Below, in pieces: positions 11,891 to 23,179 of a DNA stretch of 64,000 nt (within the stretch, counting starts at the first letter, position 1; each line of letters starts with the position of its first letter). The stretch lies in the NCBI RefSeq assembly GCF_019649055.1, contig NW_026570244.1:744001-808000 (forward strand), given 5' to 3'. The translations under genes were made by a program, and so were the position numbers. The notes beneath the pieces are model-generated. The model was not told where the DNA came from. It saw only the letters and a program-made list of their open reading frames with translations, and made no database searches. This DNA is from Paramacrobiotus metropolitanus. Lineage: Eukaryota > Tardigrada > Eutardigrada > Parachela > Macrobiotidae.

Positions 11891-12690
11891 TGTCTGTGCC
11901 TTTTTCTACTGCCTCAGTCCTCAGTTTGCTGACCCCTGAGAACTGAACCGTGCTTGAGAGAATGCATAGTCACACAGCGCCGATGCAGGCGTTCTTTCTG
12001 TAATTACTCGCTATCTTCTCTTTGTTTTTCTAATGCGCCCGTGAAGCTGCGCGTCTGCAGTTCGCGTTTCGATCAGCCGCCAGGATATCGCCAAAACCGT
12101 CTTATCATAAACAAATTACTGGCAGTGTAATGTATGTACACTTTCCGCTGGCTTGTGAGAAAACTGCACAATTAAATGACCTTTGAATAATCTTCACGCA
12201 CCGCTGTATGTCAAATAGTCAATGTGCCGTTTCACCAATTTACAATAACTAGCAAGCTAGCGACCTACGACTTCCGAGTAAGTACATAGTACATAGTAGT
12301 TTAAACTTGATATTTAAGACAGCCTCCACGAACACCTCAGCAATGACTTTATTGGTAGTTCGGGGGACTGCATAGTATCGATGACATAATTATGCAACCG
12401 ACGCAGCGGATCCAATAGGTCATCTCCACAAAATGTGTAAAACTCAGAGTGTTAGTACTCGTACACGGTGATACGTTCTTTGGTGCCGGTTATGTGATGC
12501 GAAATTGTTTTGAATAAGCCGGAAAGATATTACTGACGTGAATTGTCACCTATGGGGTACAAAATGCAGGCCGACCAACTTCTAATTTAAGCAAGTAAGT
12601 AAAAAAAAATTATTATTTAAACTTATTATATTAATTAAGGTAGTAATATAGATGATGCATGCAATTACAATAATTTAGGTGGCTATGGTT
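11890..12690. other. No gene seen
   Basis: Intergenic, AT-rich, with no frame that matches anything else in the window. Confidence 0.4.
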
Positions 12691-12693
12691 GAC

Positions 12694-12840
12694 TGCCGGG
12701 GGATGTCGGCGGTGGCCGTCCGCCCGCTTATGCACCGTTGCGAATGCGCGCATCCACATCCCTCCCTCCCTCGCCGGCATCTCGGGCTTTAACGGGATGG
12801 TAAGCCGCCGACAACGCCGGCCAGCGGCAATGCTTCGAGT
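12694..12840 (+). pseudogene. Stray copy of a ZSWIM8 exon
   Basis: Aligns along its length with 39338-39470, the sixth visible exon of the ZSWIM8-like gene. Shared stretches include CGCATCC(R)CATCCCTC, GGCATC(Y)CGGGC, AACGGG and GCCAGCGGCA. It carries substitutions and indels that break the frame, and neither the preceding nor the following ZSWIM8 exon is nearby. It is a degenerate duplicated exon, not a processed copy of the whole transcript. Confidence 0.7.
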
Positions 12841-13122
12841 GTAGTAGTAGTCAGTCGAAGTATCCGGGCTCCAGTTCAATTTTAAATGACATGTCACATA
12901 ACTTCCGGTACTATTAATATTTTCCGGTGAACGAAACCATGCTGCCCCCCGGTGCGGCAGCTTGGGACAGCTTTTGTTTCGTTAGTTCTTGAATCTTGAC
13001 GAGAGCTGTTACTTTCTAATTTCTATTTTCATCCACAATTTATAGTTTGTTTCTGCTCCTTCGAAAGTGGTAGTATCACTGTTTTGTTGACTTTACAATC
13101 AACTCCAGGAGTTGTGAACGCC

Positions 13123-16100
13123 ATGTCCGATTCGGCGACTGTGTTGCCGTCGGCGGAGGATACTAATGATCAGGTTGATCAGGGAAGCGGAGAAGAAGCA
13201 CAAGCGCGTACCTGCGTTTCGCCAAGCGACGCTGCCGTCGACCGAGCAGGCGGAGCAGCTCACAGCGATTGCGGCTCCTCGTCCGCCAAATCGTCCCCTG
13301 ACACCAGCCATTTGAAGAACAAGCCCCAACAGACTGTTGTCGAGGAGGAGAAAGTACTGGGACACAACTGGGGATTGGCGAAGCACGTGCAGAATGTATC
13401 CGCAGATATGGAGGTGAGGAATGCACGAGCTCGTCACTGCTCGTGTTTAATTTATCCTGCACTTTTTAAATACGAGTGTTGAAGCCACTTTATTCAGCTT
13501 AAGTGAGATGGACAGTGTCGCGAAGATTCGTAAGAATACCTTGTGTGTGCTTCTGTTGTTGAAAAACTGGGTTTCTCAGCCGTTTCTGTCATCCTAGTAC
13601 AAGCATTCTAAAGCACTACAGTATTGTTATGATGTTATTGCAGAAATTCTGTGGCGCGTTGAAGAGACCCGACTTCAGGGCGAAGAAGCTGAACATCAGC
13701 ATCCGCGACAAGATCGTCGTGCGGGCTTCCAGAATTGCGGACCACGTGCTGGTCATGGGCACTGTCGACGTAAGGGTGAAGTTATTAAGTTGAATGTTAT
13801 CCAGCTGTATGGTGAATCGAGGATCCGTTATTGTGGGTTGCAGTATAATGCTCGACGAAAAAGTAGAGGATATTTCGATTAAATGCATAGAGCGTAAACA
13901 AGCGCTTCCATTTTCGAGCTATTTGCTTGCGATGCGCTGCGCCCTGCTGGGTCGCTGTTGTAACTTGTACGGTGCTCGAACCTGTACGTATAAATTACAA
14001 TTTCCAAGTTTTTGAGTCGCAGACAGGATGTCTGATATTCTACATGTAGTAATGACTGTAATCTTTTGTCATCGCTCATCTCTTGCCGCAGTTCATGCTG
14101 GATCCGCTGCCGTGTCCCTACGCGGAGCAGACGGAGGCCTGCAAAGCCTTCCGCGCGTCGGCCCCGTCCTTTCTGAAGGCGCACCTGCAGGCCAAGCACG
14201 ACCTGCGCAACGTCATCCTGAACTTTGTGTGTCCCTGTCCGGCCAAGTTCAACGGGAAGAAGAGCTGCCCGGTGGTGCGCTTCGATCCTGGCGAAGGACA
14301 CATGCACGAGCATCTGGAGAAGTACCACCGGAAGTACTACGACGCGGTGACGAATGCCCTGGTGGCGGCTGACGAAGACGATGCGCAGCTCATGCAGGTA
14401 GTGCGCGTCGTGTTGGCATATGTTATCACGGTTTAACCGGTTAATGTGGCTGCGTCTTTGGCAGAAACACGAGAGGTTTATGCGGCGCACCCGCCGCCTG
14501 TTCTTCCCGGGCTGGACGCGCCGCAAGGAGGAGCTCTTCCCCAGCCAGATCATCCCGGACAAGGTCGTCATTCCCACGAAAATCAGCGAGGTGGGTGGCG
14601 CAGCGTGTTGGCTGTTAGTGTCTTCGAAGTAATCATTCCGTTGTTGCGTGCAGGAGGGCGAAATCATGTACATCTGCAACATTGACCCCTGCCGCCGACG
14701 CAAGTTCCGCCCTCCGCACGCGGCTGCCGGCGTGCACGCCCACGTGTGGACGGAGCATCAGTCCCGGTTGGATCTGCGCACCAGTCTGTACCACCAATGC
14801 CCGGCGGCGGTAAGTGGGCAGTGGGCACAGCACAGCGCCGGGTGGAACACTATATCATTACAGAACGGGAGTGCGCAAAGTGCCTGTACTACAAGGCCGG
14901 TGTTTGCAGAAATGCCGGGAAACGGTGCGTGGCTGTGCGCGACAGCTGGAATCCCACGTCAAGGCCGTGCACCCCGAGCTGCTGGGACCGCGGACGGATT
15001 ACTCGGAGGCGGCCAAGAAGGTAGGGTGGTGCTGTTCGGTGAGCGCCGTTGTAACTGGATGATTGGGTTTGTGTAGAAGCGGAAGGATCTGGAGGACAGC
15101 ATCCCTGCCGCCTGCATCGGAGAGGCCCTTGCCAACGATCCGCAAGCTGACGAGGGCGGCCAGCTGTTTCTGCAGCGTTACACATGTCCTGTCAAGGTAT
15201 TTGTACCATTCTTCTCTTCATGATTCAACGTGATACTGTTTTGCCCACCGGACACTCACTAACAAGGCGCTTTCCCGAACGTTTTCATTTCTGATCAGTT
15301 TGTGCTTGGTAGGGTTGATAATTAAACTCCGCGAAGTTAGAAACTGGAGTTAAGAGGTTTCACGTAAATCAACGCGAATGGCTGACTTTGAACAACATGT
15401 TAGCCAGCGTTATTTAGAGTTTAGATCACGGTACGCTGTATGGTGCCGTTGTGGAGATGCGTGTCTGTGATTCCGTCTTTTATCAACAATTCAAAACAGG
15501 GTTTTTTTCGACAGCTGTCGCGCATCGGAATCAATGCAATCTGGGACACTAGCGCGCGATAGGGCAAAAAAAGTGAGACATTTATCGAGAAGACATAATG
15601 CAGAATCAGCGAGACTAGTCGCAGTCTCGCAGATACTGCGTATGGCGCATGCTGACGTTTTGATCCAAGTCAGCCACCATATCTGCGCTGGATTTTCTGA
15701 GATCTTTAAATTCGAGTTTCTCACTTTGGGGCGATTTGATTCTTTTTAAATTTGAAGAATTCTGAGGATTTAATGGTACTAATTACTAAAGGAGAAACAC
15801 AGCAGCAGGAAAGCGGTAAAAACGGCCTTGTGAATAAAGTTAAATTTACAACTACAAGTACCTATTTTAGATTTTTATCAGGCTGAATAGAAGCCATGTC
15901 GTTGTGTAGCACCGAGATCACAATACTGTGTTTCAGCTGAATTTTGAAATGTATTTCCTATTTCGGGTACTAAACGCCCAGTACGCTGCTTGCGCGTTGT
16001 GGCCTGTGGGGATAATTGTAAATTTGTACTTACTTGCGCTTTTCAGAAGTGCGACAAAGTCTTCCTGGGTCTGGCTGAGTCGGCGCGGAAGTACATGGTC

Positions 16101-16160
16101 TGGCACGTGGGCGCTGACCACGAGGCCGACTGGAACGTCCAGGAGTCCCCAGTCACTTGA
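13123..16160 (+). CDS. ZF-C: intact five-finger C2H2-like protein, 449 aa
   Basis: Best reference copy. Exons: 13123-13413, 13644-13769, 14092-14397, 14465-14590, 14654-14809, 14910-15020, 15077-15196 and 16047-16160 (TGA). All are multiples of three with phase-0 GT-AG introns, giving 97+42+102+42+52+37+40+37 residues. The upstream ATG used by ZF-B is GTG here (13114), so translation should start at the second ATG, 13123. Fingers: F1 C-x8-C-x13-H-x4-H and F2 C-x9-C-x14-H-x4-H in exon 3; F3 C-x4-C...H-x4-H in exon 5; F4 CPAA|KC...HVKAVH across exons 5/6; F5 CPVK|KC...HVGADH across exons 7/8. The FPSQIIPD block is in exon 4. No signal peptide or membrane segment. Unknown function; a nuclear regulator is the simplest inference. 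Confidence 0.82.
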
Positions 16161-16658
16161 TGGCGGCGGCGCGGCGGAGTGACCAGTCTCAGCCACGCGC
16201 ATTGACGCTGTTTTGGCTCATCTGTGCTTCCACATGAACAACGTTCCTAGTCCTACTAGCGAATCTGTCTCCCGGCCTGGAAATGGATGTGCCGAATTTC
16301 TTTTCCTATAGTTTGTCAATGGTATTTTTCTGTTTCTTCATTTACGAGCTGCGACAGACTGTCCGCCCTTTCCCTGTTCGCAACCCTTTCAATTTCTCAC
16401 GGTCCACTGAATCCACGGACGGCGTCTGCATTTCTTTTGTTGTCCTTGTAGATTCTTTCTGCTGTCATCGTGAGCTCATACTAACTGTTTAGTGTTTACA
16501 TAAAAGCTGTAACTGAAGCGAAAAGCAGTATAATGATATTACGAGCGTTGAAAATTGACAACCAATTGCAACTACGGAGTACGGAGTGCAGTTATAACAA
16601 TTCCATATAACTTGCGGTATTTCCGGTGAAGATTAAACTCATTAAAGAAACCATGCTG

Positions 16659-16676
16659 ACCCCCCGGTGTGGCAGC
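16659..16676 (+). promoter_or_regulatory. Conserved GC-rich upstream motif of ZF-D
   Basis: ACCCCCCGGTGTGGCAGC followed by TT...TTTCGTTAGTTCTT, matching the motif and its flank upstream of ZF-C. It marks a former ZF promoter although exons 1-3 are missing downstream. Confidence 0.45.
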
Positions 16677-16858
16677 TTGCTACGGCTTTTATTTCGTTCG
16701 TTTCGTTAGTTCTTCGTTTTCGTCCTGGCTGTTGCAGTTACCGGTACGACTAGAAGTACTGTAGCAAACTTGCCTACACTCAAGGTACTGGTAAGGCGAA
16801 AAATGTGGGTAAATTAATTGTCAGTGATTACTCGTTCGTGATTGCCTCCTTTAAGCAG

Positions 16859-17960
16859 ACGCGCCTCTACTACCGACAGCGCGCCCGTCACTCCACATTC
16901 CCGGCGTGGACGCGCGAGAAGGAGCCAGATCATCATGTTCCCCAGCCAGATCATTCCGGACAGAATCATCATTCCCACGAAAGTGCAGGTGTTGAGGATA
17001 GTTGGTCGTAGTCAGTCACAGACGTGCAGAAGTGAAGCGGTGCTCCGTTGTTTTCCCTCAGGACGGTGTAATCAAGTACATGTGCTGATGTGCAGCATCG
17101 ATCCCTGCAGCGACCACGCCATCGCCTCGGCGTTCGGCATCCACCTACACATGCTGCAGGAGCAGGGAAAACGCTACGACCTGGTGGACACCGCATGCTA
17201 CCACGCCTGTCCTGTCCTGCGCCGGTAAGGTGCACTCCTGCTGGTGTTTGTGCTTGCTGAATGGTGTGATCAGTGCATGCTTTGGCTGGCAGGGATGCGA
17301 CCGGGTCAGCGGGTGATGAACGCTGCCGAGGAGCAGATGGAACTGCACGTCAAGGCTGTGCATCCCGAGCTGCTGGGATTGTCCGTCGACTACTCGCCGG
17401 AAGCGCACAGGTTGGTTCACTTGGTTGGTGCTAACCAGTCAGTCCTGCGTCGCCCAGTAAGAGTGAAAGTCGGTGTGTGTTGCAGAAGCTGAAAGCGCTG
17501 GAGGACCGCGTTCCCATTCCCGCCGACGAGCGGAGCGTGGGTTGGTACCAGTGGTAGGTAGCAAAGGGCTACCTACCACTGGGTGGTAGTGGCTTTCCTG
17601 GTAGGTTGCAAAGGTCACCTGCCTGAGACGTTGCTGGCCCGTTGACCGTGCAGATGGCCGCCTAAACTCGTCCCCTTCGCAGGGCTGCCGCACCGACTTT
17701 CTGTGTCTAGGAGAGGGATGTCAGCGGGAATACATGCTCTGGCACATCCAGGCCGACCACCGCGACGTCTGGAATGTGCCCGCGAAACAAGCCGTAGTCG
17801 CTCAAGGGGCAACACAGTTCGCGGTATTCCTGTCACACCAATGCCCTAATTCTTTCGCAGTGATGCTCCGTGCGGCTCGGTAGTGCTTCCGGCCAGGCGA
17901 CACCATCTTCTCGCGAATTCGCGCATCCGACGAAGCACGTGCTGCGCCAAAGTTTCCGCT
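16859..17960 (+). pseudogene. ZF-D: relic with exons 4-9 only
   Basis: Exon 4 begins at 16859 (TRLYYRQRARH), most like ZF-I, but a 7-bp insertion that duplicates CCAGATCATC breaks the frame before FPSQII. Exon 5 (about 17063) has an in-frame TGA. Exon 6 (17293-17410) keeps HVKAVHPELLG. Exon 7 (17487 onward) runs into a 15-bp perfect hairpin at 17548-17582. Exon 8 (about 17683) keeps the HIQADH finger. The last exon starts with TGA after TTTCGCAG (about 17862). Exons 1-3 are absent. It cannot encode the full protein. Confidence 0.65.
17548..17582. repeat. Perfect 15-bp stem hairpin in ZF-D exon 7
   Basis: CCAGTGGTAGGTAGC, a five-base loop AAAGG, then the exact reverse complement. It interrupts the homology of exon 7 right after GWYQ and is not present in the matching exon of other copies, so it is a lesion specific to ZF-D. 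Confidence 0.8.
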
Positions 17961-18029
17961 CCCATGATTTGTGAACGTGCGTTCTGGTTTCCTTACTTAC
18001 GGCAGAAATTTCATTGAACAAACCGTTAG

Positions 18030-18990
18030 TTGATAGACGGGCCTTCTCGTCACGCTGTGTCTAGTTTAGTGTATTGGCGGACGGCTCCTTCGTGTTCTTG
18101 TGCATTTCCGGTTGTTTCTTGCCAATACCGAAATGCTGTTTTTGTGTTGATGTTGAGAAATGCGACCGACAGCACTTGTACATATTTGTAGTCACTAGAG
18201 TGTCAACGGCCAGTTTTTTTGGCATCATCCAGTAAATGCGAAGAAGCAACGCGACAATTTACTGAGAATAAGGCTGGCACAGTGCTTTGACAAAGGTCGC
18301 ACGGTTTTAATTGGGCGGTCTGGAAACAGGGGACCTGGCAGCACATTGCACTGTTTGCAATTGCGCTGTAAAGTGCGTGAACCAAGTAACGTGATTTCCT
18401 GCTTCTTAAAGTCCTGGAAAGATTTGTTTCCATTTGGCATACTTAGTGCTCTCAACGTATAAACTGTTGCTGATACCATGATATGTACGTACTATAGTGT
18501 GCTAGCTCAAGCTGTCTGCAGTTGCAGCCAGACACACACGTCCGGCGTCCATTCAGCACTGCACTGCACGAAATTCTCAAGTTTTAGTCATGTACTATTG
18601 TTTTACTTGTATCATTGCATGTAGTTCGCACTGTTCGAAAATCGCAAAACAATTCTAATCGAAAATATGTAGTTTAGGTACCTAACTACTCAGTACACTT
18701 GACATATACCATAATCTGCAAAGAAAAACTCCCCGTAACAAGCTGCTGTTTAACAGTATTTGTACAGAGGTACATTGTAGCACGCAGTTGTATGACTCTT
18801 CTGCAGAGCAACGAAAACAAAAAAGTGACATTCACAAACTCCAGGAACAGCATTCTATTCGGCACACCAGTTTCTAGGCCGGGAGACAGATTCGCTACTC
18901 GCCAGCAGAAAGACGTCGTTTATCCGGAAGCACGGATGAGCCAGAACACCGTCACTGCGACAGCGCAGTGCTGTGGAGGCAATCCAACCG
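18030..18990. other. ZF-D 3' flank, then no gene
   Basis: 18030-18150 aligns with the 3' flank of ZF-A (about 3640-3770), including GGCGGACGGCTCC and GGTTGTTTCTTGCCAAT. 18200-18840 shows no coding signal. 18850-18990 is the 3' UTR of ZF-E in reverse (GGCCGGGAGACAGATTCGCTA, reverse of the ZF-B and ZF-C 3' flank). Confidence 0.45.
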
Positions 18991-20854
18991 CCGCCATCAA
19001 GCGACCGGGGTCTCCTGGACATTCCAGTCAGCCTCGTGGTCAGCGCCCAAGTGCCAGACCATGTATTTCCGCGCAGAATCACCCATGAACATTTTCTCGC
19101 ACGCCTGTAAAGCCCACGTCAGTACGATTATCCCCGTAACGAGCAAGAAGCGTACTGGGCGCTGAATTCAACTGCACAGCGCACAACACCGCAAACTTTA
19201 CATCGTACCACTAACCCAAAAAAGGATACAAGTCTACATTTCAAAATACTGCCAAAGGCCCAAAACACAGTACTGTGATCTCGGTGCTACACAACGACTA
19301 AGGAGAATGTCATCAGAAGGAAAACGTAAATACGGCCTTGTGAATACAAGTTCAAGTTTCTTACAACTACAAGTGTAAAGGTTACCCACCTATTTTATCA
19401 GGCTAATAGAATTGCCTGATTAGAACTGACATGGCTGTGTAGCGCCGAGATCACAGTACTGCAGCTGTGAAAGCTTTTATTGGTTTAGTTAGTCGGCAGA
19501 GTTATAAGCATCACATTTGGAAACATATTGCAACTAGTCTCGCTGCAACCTGCATTGTGTTTTCTCCATAACTGTCTCACTTTTTCTGCCCTATCGCGCT
19601 ACTTTTTGCCGTTGATTTCTTAAGAATATCTTAACTCCAAATTCTGACACAGGCGCGATTTCGATTTTAAAAGAAAATTACAGAAATTTCTGAGGGAGTC
19701 TAATGATACTAAGCAGGCAAGCGCAAACTGATCAGAAAGGAAAACAGTCGGGAAAGCGCCTCTTAGCAAGAGTATCTAGTTTGTAAAATAGTACCAACTC
19801 AACTGTGAAATCATGAAGAGAGCAAGGTAAAAATACTTACCGCGACAGGACACGAGTAACACTGCAAAAACAGTTGACTGTCATCGTCATCCTGCTGATC
19901 GTTGGCGAGGGCCGCTCCAATGCAGGCGGTCGGGATGCTGTCCTCCAGATCCTTCCGCTTCTACACAAACCCAATTAAACAATTACAACGGCACTGACTG
20001 CGCGCTAAGGGAACAGTTCCGCACAACCTTCTTCGCGGCCTCCGAATATTCCTGGCGTGCAAAGGGGGGCAGCAGCTCGGGGTGCACGGCCTTGACGTGG
20101 GGTTCCATCTGGTGCTCACAGCCCAGCACAATTTCCCGGCATTTCTGCAAAATCCGACCGTGTAGCACTGTGTGCACTCCGTCCTATAACACTATGCTGT
20201 TCTTTCCGGCACTGGGCTCTGTGTCTCTTACCGGCGCAGGGCATTTATGGTACAAACTGGTGCGCATATCCAGTCGGGATCGATGCTCCGTCCACACGTG
20301 CGTGTGCACGCCGGAAGCGGCGTGCGGAGGGCGAAACGTGCGTTTGCTGCAGGGGTCAATGTTGCAGATGTACTGGATTTCGCCCTCCTGCACGAAACAA
20401 CGGATTGATTACTTCAACAGCTTACGAAGGCCACTAACAGCACAGCCAACACGCTGTACCACCCACCTTGCTGATTTTCGTGGGAATGACGACCTTGTCC
20501 GGGATGATCTGGCTGGGGAAGAGCTCCTCCTTGCGGCGCGTCCAGCCCGGGAAGAACAGGCGGCGGGTGCGCCGCATGAACGTCTCGTGTTTCTGCCAGT
20601 GATAAGCCAAATTCACCGGTTAAACCGTAACAACATATTCCAACCCGACGCGCACTACCTGCACGAGCTGCGGATCGTCTTCCTCACTGTCAGCCGCCAC
20701 CAGGGCATCGGTCACCGCGGCGTAGTACTTCCGGTGGTACTTAGCCAGATGTTCCCGCATATGCCCTTGACCAGGATCGAAGCGCACCACCGGACAGCCC
20801 TGCCTGCCGTTGAACCGACCCGGACAGGGGCACACAAAATTCAATATGACGTTG

Positions 20855-21108
20855 TGCTGTGTGACGCATAGTCATGTATACAGTGTTGCTCACCGGCGTA
20901 ATCCGGCGTTTATGCAATTGTTGTGAACTATCTTCACGTAGCTATCTGTGTCTAAAGACGTCTGTTTTCTATGCTGATTTCTCAGCGCCATGATGAAGTT
21001 GTGATTGAGCGAATCATTATCTATCGTGTGCGGCTACAGTAAAGATCATTGAGGGGATTTGGCGGTATTCTCCGTTACGCATAGTGTAGGAGAAACGATC
21101 ATATATTA
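20855..21108 (+). repeat. 5' LTR of the Gypsy element
   Basis: 254 bp, begins TGCTGTGTGACGC and ends CATATATTA. Identical to the 3' LTR except C to T near the end (ACGCATAG versus ACGTATAG). Confidence 0.9.
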
Positions 21109-21549
21109 TGGCGCTCCTGGGTGGATGCGTTTAGCAACCGTAATAGCCCGGTGACCTTTCTGTTCTCAGTCGATATGACGGCTCCCGTTATTGATCCATT
21201 TTATACCCATCTTTACGACACCTGTAATGAACGTTTAAAGGCGGTGGAAGCGGCTTTGGGTATGTGATTCCGTTATTCAGCGGATAGTTCTTTTGAATGT
21301 AATATTCGTACAAGAATCGCATATCGTACAATATTTGGTTGTTGCTTTTGTTCAAAATGTGTAAAGTTTTGAACTGTATAGTAGCACCGATCAGAAAGTT
21401 GATGAGCTGTTGCTCGTGGTCAACTCAACTGTTAATTCTCTTATCTGCTGGTAGTTTGACTGCTAATGTCGTGTTGGGATACATGCTGCACCAGGCGCAA
21501 TCCAACATTATTTGTAATGCTATTCTTGGTTAAATAATTGTCGACGTTA

Positions 21550-23101
21550 ATGTCCGACAAGAGCGGTAAATCAACGCAACCGCTAACTAAGAAAGCAGAT
21601 AAGTCAGTTGCAACTGCAGCAGCAGATAAGCCTGTCGCAAGTTCAATAACTGTAGCTTCAAGTTCGAAAGCTGCTACACAGACTTTTCCGTATACAGAAG
21701 CAGACATATTAAAAAAAAGCCGGAGGACGGACGTTGCGTTCAGACGGTCAAGCAGAGTTTGCAGAAGGCGAATTGCCAAAACCGAAAAGGTCAGGCGTGC
21801 CCAGGGCGAAATCAAATCTGATGAAGAATTAATATCAGATGACGATGAGCCTGTTACCGCATTAAGCTCAACACAGTCGGCTGTTATACTTGAAAGTGAC
21901 GCTTCGCCACTCGTTGAGACAGGTACACAGTCACCTTTCTTGACCGATATACCAGAACGTACTGCAACGGTTCTCGTTGACATTAATAATACTGAAAGTG
22001 TCAATATGGATGCACAAGTTAAAGCACTTACTGATGGCCTACAGAGTCTTGTAAAGGTCGCAACAGACGCTCCAGTAAGTGGTCCGCTGCAGTGCGATAA
22101 ATTCAAGCCTTCAGAGCATAACGCTCGTGAATGGATGAAGGAGTTTGAAGAAGCAGCGACCATGTCGAATTGGCTGGACAAAACCAAAATGAACGGTTTG
22201 CGTTCTACTTGACGGCTGGTGCCGCTAAGCAGTGGTATAACCTCAGAAAGCCGTTTGCGACTTGGGACGCTTTGCGTACTGCATTTCTCACAGAATTTGT
22301 CAGTGAGGATGAGAAGTGGGACTATCAGAACAAGTTGCAAAATCGCAAATTCAATCAGGATAAAGAGAGACTGGTTGAATATTACTACTCTATCATTGAC
22401 CTTTGTCATAAAGTCGATACTGCGATGTCAAACGAAATGAAAGTGCGCTACCTGTTGAACGGTCTTAGTACAAGCCTACGTAATCATATGGCGGTGCTTA
22501 ATCCGACAACACCGGAAGAGTTATTGACACGTTTCAAGGTGTTAAAAGTTGATTCGGAACGTACAAGTTCTAACACAAATGTCATTTTGACAGCTGAAGT
22601 CTCGGCAAAGCAGAAGCAAAGTGAAGACGACGAAACTGCTGCCGGTGATGTCAGTTCAGCAAACGTGTCAAACGTGCTGCAGTCCAGTGAATTTCAACAG
22701 GCTGTGGACAGAGCTATCTCTGCCCGTTTGCAGCAAGAGTTCCAGATGGCTGCCGGCTCATCGACACCTCCCGAGACTCAGTCAGCCGCGCCTGTGTTGA
22801 CGCAAACGTTTGTACGGGGAGGCGCTGCTGGTGCCCGTGGAGGCCGTGGTCGCGGTGGCCGAGGTCGTGCTCGTGGACGTGGCCGTGGTGGTACACGCAA
22901 CGGCGGCAATGGCGAATCCCGCAAACCGGCTGTGACGGTTGAACGGAACCAAGACGACAAGTCGCGGTGTGATTTCTGCGGTCGGCAAGGTCACCAAGAA
23001 AGCCGGTGTTGGGATCGCATGCGGGAACGTAAAGCGGCACACGCGAAGCATGGAAATGCTCTGCCGTCGGAAGGTGAGGGAAATTTAAACTCCAGAGAGT
23101 A
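21550..23101 (+). pseudogene. Gypsy gag region (frame-broken)
   Basis: First frame 21550-22212 and second frame about 22190-23101 overlap; homology passes from one to the other near 22190-22200. The second frame contains a capsid-like segment, an Arg/Gly-rich nucleic-acid-binding stretch (about 22815-22910) and one CCHC knuckle CDFCGRQGHQESRC (about 22969-23010). It ends at TAG 23101. The break could be a programmed shift, a real indel, or a sequencing error; no classic slippery heptamer is obvious there. Confidence 0.75.
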
Positions 23102-23179
23102 GCTAAGTACAGGGGTTTAGCTGCTCATACGTCTGATCCCCTGATTTTGCTGGTTTTCCTTTCGATGCATTTCCGATAG

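Noticed and set aside
21180-21550. Possible extra gene between the 5' LTR and gag
   Set aside because: Position and lack of homology fit the untranslated leader of the Gypsy element.
22714-23051. Minus-strand frames over the Gypsy gag
   Set aside because: Mirror of the Arg/Gly-rich gag repeat region, no independent signal.
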